DNA of 64,000 nucleotides from Chloroflexi bacterium TSY (GTDB lineage: Bacteria; Chloroflexota; Anaerolineae; Caldilineales; Caldilineaceae), in NCBI GenBank assembly GCA_019217005.1, contig JAHBNG010000009.1, positions 124,001 through 188,000 of the forward strand. Direction: 5' to 3'. The notes under the pieces are model-generated. The model was given only the letters and a program-made list of their open reading frames with translations, did no database searches and was not told the DNA's origin. The translations under genes and the position numbers were made by a program. Positions 41,767 through 54,010 of the stretch are shown piece by piece (the first letter of the stretch is position 1; each line of letters opens with the position of its first letter).

Positions 41767-41837
41767 CATCCGAAAAGTGATTGTGAGTCCAAAGTGATAC
41801 TCGGGTGAGAAGGCATCGTCGCAGAACTTTTCGGATC
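41767..41837. repeat. Hairpin family A, copy 6
   Basis: ATCCGAAAAGTGATTGTGAG ... GCAGAACTTTTCGGAT, about 71 bp, in the opposite orientation to the str operon copies. It lies beside the decayed IS, upstream of clpC. The 41744-42160 gap also has a GAAGAGAA/TTCTCTTC hairpin at about 41980-42020 and an AGATGGCAG...CTGTGTGCTACCT pairing, but no gene. Confidence 0.75.
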
Positions 41838-42160
41838 AGCACGAAAGAGGAACACAAGTTACGGCATTTCGTCTTTACTCTCTGTTAGAATTCAGAATAG
41901 GCAGATAAATCTTGTAGAAATATAGAATTGTATAATCATCATGATATACTATATTTGCTCGTAGATGGCAGCATGTATCTGTTTCGTGAAGAGAAGGCTT
42001 TCTCTTCTTTTCATGAAGGGACTGTGTGCTACCTACGGCAATGTTCAGTATAATTCGGCTCATTCTCAACAAATGTACCCATCAAGCAATTTTTTCAGTC
42101 TGAGCATATCTGCATTTGAGAGATGAGTAGGCAACTTCAACTTGTAGCAAGGAAACCAAT

Positions 42161-44686
<2,526 letters not shown>

Positions 44687-44775
44687 CCTTGTCCAAGGTG
44701 AAGCCAATAGAGTCTATCGATGAGTATTTAATCCCGCATCCTAACTTAGTGTAGTTTCATTACTTATAGAGAAGT

Positions 44776-44848
44776 CACTTAAACTCGGTACTTTCGCAGA
44801 ATTTTTTACTCTGGCAGAATTGCGGACGAAAGTACGAAGTTTAAATAA
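44776..44848. repeat. Inverted repeat downstream of clpC
   Basis: CTTAAACTCGGTACTTTCG and CGAAAGTACGAAGTTTAAAT are nearly complementary around a 30-base centre that has its own GCAGAATT/AATTGC match. No T-run is present. It is a small palindromic element or a structured 3' end of the clpC message. Confidence 0.6.
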
Positions 44849-45013
44849 TACATTATTAGAAAATAATGCATATCTATCAACTAAAATTGTAAGTCAGCCG
44901 TAAGACATATGCCTCTCGTAGTATAGTAAAATATGCACAACAGCATTAGTGCCTCGTCAAAGACATCAACTTCTATTTTTAATCCCATCGTGTTTGCATT
45001 TAGTCGAACTATA

Positions 45014-45267
45014 GTGCGGTTGTGATGAAAACCGTAATAGTGACATTTGTGACCCTAATTGACAATTTCAAGGGTTTGTAGAGGGTTCGCACCTCAAATT
45101 TGTCATGTTGTAACCTTTTTGACGCTAACAGACCCTCAGAGGTGTTCTAAGGACTCGCTTGTATAGGGTTTGAACACCCAAAATCAGGGACCAAGGTGAC
45201 AAATGTCACCATACGTATTTTCGACAGCCCTACCGGAGAGAGCAAACTACGGTTTTCATACAGAGCA
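45014..45267. repeat. Hairpin family D, long copy (about 254 bp)
   Basis: The ends GCGGTTGTGATGAAAACCGT and ACGGTTTTCATACAGAGC are inverted. A second inner pair, GTGACATTTGTGAC / GGTGACAAATGTCACC, lies just inside. The short copy at 15797-15870 has the same outer ends. It overlaps the extended open frame upstream of the glycosyltransferase, which is a reason to start that gene later. Confidence 0.65.
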
Positions 45268-45327
45268 AAGTATAGTGGCCAAATTCAGATTGCCATGGGG
45301 GCAATAATTCAATCAGGTGTAATCTTG

Positions 45328-46212
45328 ATGGTTAAGAAGTATTCTCAAATAGGAGTGCATCGAAAATTCGATCACGAAAGTTATCATCACCAAGAAACAC
45401 ATCGACAACCTCGAAAGATAGATACTGATGTTCTCACATTAGCCACTGCCAGTCTGAAAGCTGATTATCACACAGATTTCGAGCATCGACGTTACCCACG
45501 GGTAGATTATCTTGAATTACAGCGTCGACTCAACTTACGAACGATCGATTATAAAGCTTACGGTGAGGGGACATTTGCCAAATTTCTACATCGATTAGAA
45601 ACGAAAGTCCGCTCTGACTTATATTTAGCTTTGCTCGGTATTGTGGCGCAAGGACGCTCTCGGGTCGTATTTGCATGGTCAGAACGAGTTGGCATTCCCT
45701 ATGCACAGTTACGTCGTTTGATTCCAGATTCGCGGCCATTTGTTGCTATGTTTCAATGCTGGTCACCGCGCCAAGAGTTCGTGATGAAAAATTTCAAACT
45801 ACATGAATACATGGACGCTATTGTTGTCCATTGTACAAGTATGAGGACTCACTTAACGCAGATTGGTGTTCCTGCTGAAAAAATACATGTAATCCCCTAT
45901 AGTCGAGATCATCAATTTTTTAAGCCACAACCGAATATCAAACAACGTCCTAACTTTATTCTGAGTTTAGGAGAGACGCGTTCCCGTGATTACAAAACGC
46001 TCTTTCACGCGGTACAGGATTTACCAGTCGAATTATTTGTTGCGGCTTCCGGACATTGGTATGCCCGAGAAAAAGAGCGTAATGCGGGCCATCTCGTTCC
46101 TAACAATGTAAATCTATCGGGAACCATTTCAATTGAGATGCTACGTACCTTGTATGCGCAATCACAGTTTGTGGTATTACCAGTCTCAGTAGATCCAAAT
46201 TTCAGGTTTTGA
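45328..46212 (+). pseudogene. GT4-type glycosyltransferase, 3' end lost at a MITE
   Basis: An approximately 290-residue N-terminal part of a family 4 glycosyltransferase, starting near MVKKYSQIGV. Recognisable parts are RRYPRVDYLELQRRLNL, VVHCTSMRTHLTQIGVPAEKIHVIPY, and FILSLGETRSRDYKTLFHAV. The frame runs 26 bases into the MITE and stops at 46212. The C-terminal donor-binding part (with the usual E-x7-E) is missing, so the enzyme is presumably dead. Its missing end is not found after the MITE. Confidence 0.8.
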
Positions 46213-46401
46213 GAGAGAATTCTGGCTAAACAGTTGACATAAATACAAATTTGCCGGTCGATATCTAGTTTTTGCGTTAGATTTGGGCGATTTTCAGATA
46301 TGAAATAGGTTGTTTTCTGTAACCGAAATCTGAATAAATGACTCCAAAATCCCTGCAATCTCGACTGAAAATCGCCAAAAACGCCAAATTTGGATCTACT
46401 G
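46187..46401. mobile_element. 215 bp MITE, copy 3, at a gene fusion point
   Basis: Identical length and ends to the other two copies. AGTCT is repeated on both sides (46182-46186 and 46402-46406). The left flank belongs to the glycosyltransferase and the right flank to a different gene, so the element marks a deletion or rearrangement. Confidence 0.92.
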
Positions 46402-46494
46402 AGTCTAGGAACAGATGTTGAGGTGGTTGAACCAACCGAACTGCGTCAACAGATTGCAGACGAGCTCCGCCGGATTTTGCTGCATTACCTCTAA
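46402..46494 (+). pseudogene. C-terminal remnant of a WYL-domain regulator
   Basis: In the frame starting with AGT at 46402, the sequence reads SLGTDVEVVEPTELRQQIAD, then ELRRILLHYL and a stop. This is the typical tail of YafY-like WYL-domain transcription factors (…GxDVEVLEPxELRxxxAxxL…). No HTH or WYL body precedes it here. The other 97% of the gene is absent. The 46495-46762 gap after it holds the SBP promoter and a GTGAAA...TTTCAC pair at 46686-46705. Confidence 0.7.
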
Positions 46495-46762
46495 TGCCGA
46501 TATTCGTTAACCGCGGTTAGCGTGTTGTTTCACACCCCTTCATCAGCTGATTCAGGCTCATTGCAAAATACCTTTAACAGGGTTCGCAAACCCTCTCACA
46601 TCCACCGCTCAACATATTTGCAAACTCGCCAGAAAACCCTATTGAAATCATTCGTTGTCCTGTGATATTCTTAGAGCTATCCATTGTGAAAATTGTCACT
46701 TTCACGATTCGATCTCTATCAAGGCTCACTACTCAAATCAGACAAACAGGAGAAAGTACTAC

Positions 46763-47839
46763 ATGAATTTTAGGAATCGCAAATTTCTACTCCATATACT
46801 ACTCATCATCAGTACCCTGATATTTGTAGGATGTGTCACTCAAGTGTCAGAATCAGATCGGGCGAACTCGAGCAACACAACTACCAATGGGGATAGCGCA
46901 GATGACGGCGGTTCGCTCGTTATCTACTCCGGTCGCAACGAAAATCTGGTCGGCCCCTTGATCGAGATGTACAAAGAAAAGAGTGGCGTCGATGTTGAGG
47001 TGCGCTATGGTGGGACGGCTGAAATGGCATCTGTCATTTTGGAAGAGGGCGTTAATTCTCCTGCGGACCTCTTTTTTGGTCAGGATGCAGGCGCATTGGG
47101 TGCTCTGTCTAAAGAAGGTCGTTGTGCAACGCTCTCTGGCTCGATTACTAGTATCGTTGATCCACGTTTTGTGAATCCCGATCGAACATGGGTTGGTATC
47201 AGTGGTCGGGCACGCGTGCTCGTTTACAATACAGATGAGTTAACTCCAGCAGATCTGCCGACGAGCGTACTGGGATTAACCGATCCTAAATGGTCAGGTC
47301 GCGTCGGCTGGGCACCAACCAATGGGAGCTTCCAGGCATTTATCACCGCTATGCGGGTCAATTTGGGTGAAGATGAGACGCGTGCGTGGCTTGAAGGGAT
47401 GATTGCCAATGATGTACAAGTCTACGCCAAAAATACACCGATTGTCGAAGCCACTGGGGCTGGAGAAATCTCTGTTGGATTGGTCAATCACTACTATCTT
47501 TATCGCTTCCTGGCCGAAGCGCCAGATTTTGCCGCCGATAACTTTCATTTTCCTGCAGGAGACGTTGGCTCGATGATCAATGTCGCAGGTGCCTGTGTGC
47601 TCGATTCTGCCACCAATGCTGCCGAAGCAACAACCTTTATGGAATATCTACTTTCGGCCGAAGCGCAACAATATTTTGCTACTGAAACCAACGAATATCC
47701 TTTAGTAGGCAACAATGTAACGATTAATGAAAGACTCAAGTCACTAGCAGAGATTGACACACCCGAATTCGACTTGGGCGATCTAGACGATCTGACGGGA
47801 ACAGTTAATCTTCTGACTGATGTTGGCGCGTTCGATTAA
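46763..47839 (+). CDS. Iron-type ABC transporter substrate-binding lipoprotein
   Basis: An extracytoplasmic binding protein like FbpA/FutA. A lipobox FVGC lies near residue 26 after a hydrophobic signal sequence. A Ser/Thr/Asn-rich linker leads to LVIYSGRNENLVGPLIEMYK, the standard start of ferric-binding proteins. Tyrosine-rich NHYYLYRF near the C-terminal third matches the family's iron ligands. AGGAGAAAG precedes the ATG. No permease or ATPase genes follow; an IS sits directly after its terminator. The 358-residue length is normal. Confidence 0.88.
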   Translation: MNFRNRKFLLHILLIISTLIFVGCVTQVSESDRANSSNTTTNGDSADDGGSLVIYSGRNENLVGPLIEMYKEKSGVDVEVRYGGTAEMASVILEEGVNSPADLFFGQDAGALGALSKEGRCATLSGSITSIVDPRFVNPDRTWVGISGRARVLVYNTDELTPADLPTSVLGLTDPKWSGRVGWAPTNGSFQAFITAMRVNLGEDETRAWLEGMIANDVQVYAKNTPIVEATGAGEISVGLVNHYYLYRFLAEAPDFAADNFHFPAGDVGSMINVAGACVLDSATNAAEATTFMEYLLSAEAQQYFATETNEYPLVGNNVTINERLKSLAEIDTPEFDLGDLDDLTGTVNLLTDVGAFD

Positions 47840-47860
47840 CCCAGATTCAATCTTCATCAC

Positions 47861-47905
47861 AAAATGCAAAAGGCACGAGTCGTGAACTCGTGCCTTTTGC
47901 ATTTT
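47861..47905. terminator. Strong terminator after the substrate-binding protein
   Basis: A perfect 20 bp stem (AAAATGCAAAAGGCACGAGT and complement) with a 5-base loop, followed by a T-containing tail, and A-rich on the other side, so it can work both ways. Confidence 0.92.
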
Positions 47906-47959
47906 GTGACTCTTTTATCTATCGGCTCATGGTGAGTTTGATATTTAAGATGGCGTTAA

Positions 47960-49459
47960 CTTTACTTTCTGGTAAAGGCTTGAGTGACAAAGGGCAAACC
48001 GAAAGGGGCGGAAAAAAGAATCCACCCTGAAAAAACGGGATAAAATGTAAAAATAGTGCTCGGCTAGTTTAAGCAGCGGCATTGAGGCGGCGATGAGCGA
48101 GAACGCCTTTAGGGAAATGGTGTGAAACCGAGGCCTTTTTCCGAAAGTCAGGGTCGAGTTGGTCAGGAGTTGGAAAAAGAGCACTCGAGAGAACACGGCG
48201 CAGCCTGCCGGGAGTGGCTTGAGGCTCTCGATCCCAGTAGCCAGTCGGTATGGGAGGAAGAGAAGCGGCTAAATGGGAAAGAAGATTGCCAGCCAGCAGC
48301 CCCAGTTCAGGTAAGCGGAAACAAGCCTCATCGGCATGAACAAATTGACGATGTAAGCCAATCATCTGCTTGGAAGCCAAGGGGGGGATGTTCAACAGGC
48401 CAGCGTTCCAGGTAGACAAGATAAATGGTTTCAGGCTGCAAAGTCATAACGGTCGCCAAAACCAAAGGTGTGTTGTAGGCCGGATCCTGAATGACGTAAA
48501 TCGAGTAGGTACGGTTGGCTGTATCCACCTTGGTTGTTCTGGGGACGAGATTGTGCCATGCTTGATAGCAAATCAGGCGACCACTATAGAGAAAGCGACC
48601 AGACGAGTCCGGAGTTGTAGCCTCGAGTCGCTTTCCCTTATAGCTGCGAGAGAGCGGACGCACAATATCACCATATTCAGGTGGTCTGCCTTTTTCTTTG
48701 CGTTTGGGGAACTCATTGCGGCGCACTGTGCAGTTAATCGCTTCCCGCAGGACAAATCGGTCTATGCCGCTTTCTAGCATTTCTCTGATTGTAAACCCGG
48801 CATCGACCACCGCCACTTCGTCTGACTCCAGTGATTTCTTCGTCTCTTTCAGCAGCTTTTTCCGAAACTCACTTTCCTTTGTTCCAACCGTGCATCTCAT
48901 GATTGCCTTGAGCAGTGGCACTCGCTTCCCGCCTATCTCCCCCGAGCTTATCATCACTCCAAAGATGAGCGCGGGCAATGCCCGACGAGCCGTTGAGTTA
49001 TAGAGTCGGTTCACTTTCCCTTGCAGCTTCGGTCGCCAGAACCCTGTGATATCTATGCTTTTCACTCGGTACCCTTCTAACTTTTTTGCCTCCCATTCCC
49101 CTTTCCACTTCTTCTTGCCACGACCCCAGCAGACTTGTGATATCCCATGATCCATATCGAAAGCTCCACCAGCTTCGCCGGAGCTCCTCATCTTCAAACC
49201 CGCTTTCTTTCAATGCGCTATGGATTGCTCCTCGACTTTTCAGAAACGACCCATTCAGCATTGCCCACATCAGACGCATTACATTTACGTTTGTTCCCAT
49301 CGGCGTTACTTGCAATACATTCATCAGTACTGCTATAGTTATTTCTGGCGCGGTTAGCATTCCTTCCTCCTTTTTGGGTTCTCTACCTTTTGGATGAACT
49401 GCTAACCGCTTTTTGTCACATTTCTCACCTCATCTCTTTTCTTTTACCAGAAAGTAAAG
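47960..49459 (-). mobile_element. DDE insertion sequence, copy 2, uninterrupted
   Basis: 1500 bp with ends CTTTACTTTCTGGTAAA and complement. Its flanks GTTAA (47955-47959) and TTTAA (49460-49464) match in four of five bases. Nearly identical to copy 1 (24812-28118) outside the nested insert, with small length differences in homopolymers. Confidence 0.92.
48069..49360 (-). pseudogene. Transposase of DDE IS copy 2, frameshifted
   Basis: Begins MLTAPEITIAVLMNVLQVTP, stays open to about SWQEEVERG, then shifts by +1 near the G4 run at about 49102 to ...EAKKLEGYRVKSIDIT. It shifts again at a seven-G run (48381-48387; six G in copy 1) and ends RRLNAAA. The first break is shared by both copies; the second is unique. 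The A-AAA-AAG stretch nearby would allow only a -1 slip, the wrong direction, so programmed -1 frameshifting is unlikely. Confidence 0.85.
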
Positions 49460-49766
49460 TTTAACATTCTTTAGCTTTTTGCTAAAGCAAGCACGACCGG
49501 ACTCAGGTATGCTACACCTACCTAGAAATATAATGTTGTATCTCTGCCCCAGAAGGCGAGACAAGATACGTTTCCAGGGAATTACCATAACAACCAACCA
49601 TTTTAGGTACACGCTTTCTATAGTATGGAGTGGCAGACCACAAATTGTGTAAAAGCTGCTTGGTCTCTCAGATGGAATGCGAATTTACACGCAATTTGGG
49701 ATACCACCTCGTATGGTTGGTTTCAAACAGAGCTCAATTTAACGAATGAAAAGGAGCATATAACAG
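49460..49766. other. Upstream region of the ApbE operon, degenerate family B hairpin
   Basis: No gene is seen. ACCACAAATTGTGTAAA ... TTTACACGCAATTTGGGAT (about 49640-49707) is a diverged family B hairpin; GTTTCAAACAGAGCTCAATT (49720-49739) is like the right end of family D. A promoter for the following operon must be near its right end. Confidence 0.45.
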
Positions 49767-50471
49767 ATGAAAAATAATCGACGATTGATCAATTTGCTGG
49801 CTGCCGGAAACATATTGGTATTGATTATCATGACTTTCTTTGTGTTCGCCCGAACGCCTGTTTCCACAGCAATGGCGAATAGCATAGGCAGTGCATCGGC
49901 CACCTTCTCTTCTGCTTTTGACCAAATAACAGCTTCCAGCAAGTCGGAAAAGAGTGCAGAGCGAGAAATGCAGCTCGCTGCGTTACAGAAACAAAATCGG
50001 GAGTTACATCAAGTAATTCAACAAATGGAGAAGCGGGATACAGATTTTCGCCAAACCATTGAACAAGCCAATCAAACAATCCAACAGCTTGACCAAGCAG
50101 GTCGCACCACGCGCGAAGTCTATCAAGCCCAAAACCAAGAACTGGGCTCCACTGTCAATGTAATGACAGAACGCGAAGGTGAGTTTCAAGATCGTTTGGT
50201 GATCGCCAATCAGACGATCCGCACCCTCGAAGGCCAATTAGCCAATAACGGTGCCACGTTAGCCACCCTGCAATCTCAGAACAATGAGCTTGTTCGCGTT
50301 CTAAAGATCATGCAAGAGCGGGAGGTTGAATACCAGGCACAGATCGCTGCCGCGAATCAGGCATTGGCCAATATGCAAGGACAAAACGGTGGCTCTTATT
50401 ATGAAGAGGACGATGAGGAGTATGAAGAAGAATATGAAGAATATGAAGAAGAAGACGAAGATGACGACTAA
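49767..50471 (+). CDS. Membrane-anchored coiled-coil protein with acidic Tyr/Glu tail
   Basis: A 234-residue protein of no known family. A single transmembrane helix (residues ~8-28, LINLLAAGNILVLIIMTFFV) is followed by a Gln/Glu-rich coiled coil (residues ~55-205) with repeats such as QNRELHQVIQQMEKRDTDF and ANQTIQQLDQAG. It ends in a run of Glu, Asp and Tyr (from SYYEEDDEE on). First gene of an operon with an ApbE flavin transferase, so an extracytoplasmic scaffold or electron-carrier partner is conceivable. The tail DNA doubles as the start of the next gene in another frame. Confidence 0.75.
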   Translation: MKNNRRLINLLAAGNILVLIIMTFFVFARTPVSTAMANSIGSASATFSSAFDQITASSKSEKSAEREMQLAALQKQNRELHQVIQQMEKRDTDFRQTIEQANQTIQQLDQAGRTTREVYQAQNQELGSTVNVMTEREGEFQDRLVIANQTIRTLEGQLANNGATLATLQSQNNELVRVLKIMQEREVEYQAQIAAANQALANMQGQNGGSYYEEDDEEYEEEYEEYEEEDEDDD

Positions 50472-50952
50472 ACACAGCAAATCCAAGAATCACCTGGGGC
50501 GTCTCAAAACAACAATTGTCGTGGGTAGTGTCGTGGCAACCATGCTGGGCACGAATCTGATCGCTCGCAAAGATTCACAAGAATCGGCAATGGAATCAGA
50601 AACAGAATCATTTACTTTTTTGACCACAGGGCCGTCTAATGAGTGGCCTTTGGATATAGCTTCGGGGCCATTTGAGTCAACCCAAATCAATATCCTTGAG
50701 TCAATCGCTCTTAAACCAGTGCCAACGGTTGTTACCCCCACTGAAGTTGGTCTTGTGGAAACAGCTTCTGTCATCAAACAGAACAGAGTGTTGCCTCGCT
50801 TTGAGTCGATTCCAGCGGTTGCAGCGTCGTCTTCTACGATACAACCATCCGTAAACATGCTGGATATTGACCAGGTCTTATCATTTGAGCTTCAGCAGAT
50901 ACCGGCAGCCGAGATCCCGCCGCCGGTAACGCGGAGCCGTTCATCACGGTAA
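50443..50952 (+). CDS. Small membrane protein of the ApbE operon, unknown family
   Basis: About 169 residues: Lys-rich start (MKKKTKMTTKHSKSK), a transmembrane segment TTIVVGSVVATMLGTNLIA (residues ~22-40), then a Ser/Thr/Glu/Pro-rich extracytoplasmic part ending PPPVTRSRSSR. The frame is open upstream to 50326, and six ATG codons occur within 60 bases, so the start is uncertain. It overlaps the acidic tail of the previous gene by about 30 bases. The next gene, ApbE, starts 6 bases after its stop. A flavin acceptor role is a guess; no FMN_bind domain is present. Confidence 0.7.
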   Translation: MKKKTKMTTKHSKSKNHLGRLKTTIVVGSVVATMLGTNLIARKDSQESAMESETESFTFLTTGPSNEWPLDIASGPFESTQINILESIALKPVPTVVTPTEVGLVETASVIKQNRVLPRFESIPAVAASSSTIQPSVNMLDIDQVLSFELQQIPAAEIPPPVTRSRSSR

Positions 50953-50958
50953 GATAGA

Positions 50959-52125
50959 ATGAACCATCAAACAAATGACCAAAACTGGCATATTCGCCGA
51001 TTCCGGGCAATGGGGTGTGAGATAGCGATATGGCTAGAACTTGACAATGCAGACGCTGCTCAAGTCGTTCTCCAGCAAGCTCAAAAAAAATTTGCCGTTG
51101 CAGAGTACCGTTTTACCCGGTTTTATCAGTCTAGCGAACTATCACGGTTGAATGCACAAACAGAACAATGGGTGTCTGTTTCCAAAGATCTCTGGGACAT
51201 TGTCGTATCGGCGTTGAAACTCGCGCGGGAGACAGACGGGCTTTTTGACCCAACCCTACTCAACGCAATTCAAGCTGCCGGATATACGAACTCCTTCGAG
51301 CAGCTCAACTCTTCTGCCAAATCTTCAGAATCTTCCTGTGGTCGAACAATTCTGCAGAACGATTGTCTATCGGATCTTGCCTCATCAGAATCGATTGAGC
51401 GGATACAAGATGAAGCTTTGCTGGGCGGAAACAACAAAATGACCCTGCGGGGAAAATGGCAGGACATTCAGTTGGATACCTCCCGGCAAAGCATATGGCT
51501 ACCACAGAATGTGGGCCTTGATCTGGGCGGAATTGGCAAAGGGTGGACGGCACAAAAAGTTGTAAAATTTCTGAATCAGTTCGGACCTTGCCTGGTAGAC
51601 GCCGGTGGTGATATCACCGCCGGTGATGGACCAGCAGGATGGCCAGGCTGGTCTGTTGGCATAGCAATGCCAACCAGCAATATAGATGCAGAAGATGAGA
51701 CTTTTGCTCGCCTTTGGTTGTGCAACGGAGCGCTGGCAACATCAGGGATCGACTATCGGCGCTGGCAACATCAGGGTAAAGTGGCACATCACCTCATTGA
51801 TCCGCGCTCCGGACAGTCTGCCGAGACAGATCTGACGACCATATCGGTTTTGGCGACCGATTCATGTACGGCAGAAGCTTGGGCAACCGCTGCACTCATT
51901 GCCGGTAGTTCACTTGCATACAAACAGCTCAGTCAACGACAAATTGCTGCGGCCTGTATGTCTCGTGAAACACTTGGCATGATAAAAGTGATACTCACCA
52001 AGCCACTGCAGCCACTTATCCAGTATAACTGTGGAATGAAGGGACGGTTCACGAACAGGTTTGCAAATATCACGGGGAGAGAACGCACCTCTCCTTTCGA
52101 TCCCTTAACATGCGATTGGACATGA
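50959..52125 (+). CDS. apbE: FAD:protein FMN transferase (ApbE)
   Basis: Covalently links FMN to Thr/Ser of extracytoplasmic redox proteins. The 388 residues carry GCEIAIWLELD at the start, RFYQSSELSRLNA, LDLGGIGKGWTAQKVV and the Mg/FAD motif LVDAGGDITAGDG. ATSGIDYRRW and HHLIDPRSG follow, in family order. No lipobox was found, so it is either cytoplasmic or exported without a lipid anchor. The TGA overlaps the ATG of the next gene (ATGA). Confidence 0.92.
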   Translation: MNHQTNDQNWHIRRFRAMGCEIAIWLELDNADAAQVVLQQAQKKFAVAEYRFTRFYQSSELSRLNAQTEQWVSVSKDLWDIVVSALKLARETDGLFDPTLLNAIQAAGYTNSFEQLNSSAKSSESSCGRTILQNDCLSDLASSESIERIQDEALLGGNNKMTLRGKWQDIQLDTSRQSIWLPQNVGLDLGGIGKGWTAQKVVKFLNQFGPCLVDAGGDITAGDGPAGWPGWSVGIAMPTSNIDAEDETFARLWLCNGALATSGIDYRRWQHQGKVAHHLIDPRSGQSAETDLTTISVLATDSCTAEAWATAALIAGSSLAYKQLSQRQIAAACMSRETLGMIKVILTKPLQPLIQYNCGMKGRFTNRFANITGRERTSPFDPLTCDWT

Positions 52126-52382
52126 TCATGGCATTTATTCAACAATCAAATCAAGCAACTCCAGCGATTCGTATCGAGAAGAGACTCTCTACTCTAACAG
52201 GTGTCACAATATTTTTGATCTTTTGGTTGCTCTCAAAACCGCTTGAAGTGCTCTTGACAACTGCTCCTGCATTTCTTTTTGACGAAAAGCTCGCATGGTA
52301 CTTGACTCGTTCAAGCGGAACTGTGGCTTATCTTCTGCTTGTCACCTCGACGATATGGGGGTTGCTTTTGAGCACCAAAGTT

Positions 52383-54010
52383 GGGCAGGTTCAGAACAAG
52401 GGATGAGTTAGGTTTACAAAATTGAAATGGGCACGTTAAAAAGAGAATAGGTTAAAGAGCCAGTTGCTGTTGAGGCTGAAGAATGGCATCAAGGGCGTCA
52501 GCCAAAGAAGGGACATAGGAATCGGTAGCCAGTTCTAAGGGTGAGTGACCGGAGCGTTTGCCACGTGAGAAGGTGCGATGATTCCAAAAGAGCTGTAAAA
52601 GAGCGGCCAACCAATCGGGCAAAGAGCGATGGATTGCAAGAAAGGGCCTGAGCCAAGCATGAAAGGATTCAGCTAGAGAAGAAGCCCGATGGAAGCGATC
52701 CAGTGCATGCCAGAAGGCAAGAGCCATAGGCTGCAATGAGGGAGGAAAAGCTGTTCAATGGGAAGTTGATGGTCATGGCGATAAGTCCAGAGGTGTGTGA
52801 TGAAGGCTTCGTACTCAGGTGAGAGGTTCTGGCGGAGGAGCCAGGGATAGTTCCAGGCGACGGAGGGGAGCCAGCAATGTAGGTAGATTCTGCTGCAGTT
52901 GGGTGGCAAAGTGTGCAATTTCATCGCGGTTCATCTCCATCATAAGTTGGGTGGCAGCCAGAATGGTTTGTTGCGCCATCTGTGTTGACAAGCTGCCCGG
53001 TCGGTGAAATCGGCTCCAGTGCCTGACGGACCGTTCGGAGAAGCCATGTCCAGTTCTCGTGCAAGTCAACTGCTGTCAGCACCGTTTGGTCGGCAACCTC
53101 GAGAGTCACTGTGCATTTGCGTGGTCGCCCAGGGCGACGTGCAGGAGCAGTCTGCTCGTCCAACACTTGCCAAGCTACGTCACGGTCGGTCATGGCCTGG
53201 TCCATTTCTCTCCAGACGTTGGGTGATTTTGGTGCCATTCTGCATTTGGTGAAAGAGGTCATAGGAGTGTGGCGCATTCATCCCCGCTGCCTTGGCTCCT
53301 GCCTGAATGCCCAAAGCCCCATCGGTCACCAAGTCATCAAAGGTGATGCCTCGCTCGAGCAATTCGAGAAACTTCAACCCCCCATGTTGTTTCATCTCGG
53401 GCATCGGCTGCTGAGATATTCAACAGCGCAAACGATGCTCCGTCCACCACCGTCAGGCACGGTTGGTCGCCACAGAAAATTTCATCCGCTTCCCCCAACA
53501 CCGGCAGCGTCGGCACCATGCTCTCATTGTACGCCGATGCCAGTTCTCCAACTTCCGCCAGCGTCCCTTGGATGAATCCCACCGACCGCTCCACACCTAG
53601 CAGCAACCCCAACCCCCTTTGGATATCTCGTACGCTTCCTCGCAGCATCGGCAACACCGTTATGGTTCGTCGGATGAACGTCTCATCCACTTCGATCACA
53701 TGGCTTTTCGGCTGCGGTCCTGGACTCACTGGCGACAAGATCGCTTTCAGCGCCGCTTCACCGCTCTCTCTCAACTTATAGAGCCACGTTCGAGACACAT
53801 TGTACGCCGTTGACAGTTCGCTCACTCTCCCCCACTCTCGATTCGGGTTGACAATGATAGGGGGTCTGTTCGATACTCTGACATTTAGAGGCTCCTTTTT
53901 GGCTATTTTGGTCTGAACACCCTTATTTTGCCTGAACAGGAGCCTCTTTCTCTAACCTATTCTCTTGTTAACGTACTCTCTTCTTTGTCAACCTATTTCT
54001 GAACCAGCCC
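52383..54010 (-). mobile_element. 1628 bp IS with 8 bp target duplication
   Basis: Left end GGGCAGGTTCAGAAC and right end complementary to it (to 54010); longer inner similarity around ACGTTAA-AAGAGAATAGG. The 8-base repeat CCAAAGTT flanks it (52375-52382 and 54011-54018). It encodes a broken transposase on the minus strand. Family not assigned. Confidence 0.92.
52452..53884 (-). pseudogene. Transposase of the 1628 bp IS, frameshifted
   Basis: Reads from MSEYRTD (53884), shifts frame at a C5 run, then continues as IIVNPNREWGRVSELSTAYN with an HTH-like segment VSRTWLYKLRESGEAALKAI. PKSHVIEVDETFIRRT carries a likely catalytic Asp, and LTVVDGASFALLNISAADA follows. Later parts lie in at least three more frames down to about 52452. 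Several breaks fall in homopolymers. It cannot encode a full protein as read. Confidence 0.82.

Noticed and set aside
45196..45327. Upstream extension of the glycosyltransferase frame
   Set aside because: These codons lie over the end of the family D repeat and have no protein similarity; the ATG at 45328 fits better.
49085..49140. Possible programmed -1 frameshift at A-AAA-AAG in the DDE transposase
   Set aside because: The two halves of the gene are related by a +1 (or -2) shift, so a classical -1 slip would give the wrong frame. A one-base indel in the nearby G run explains it better.
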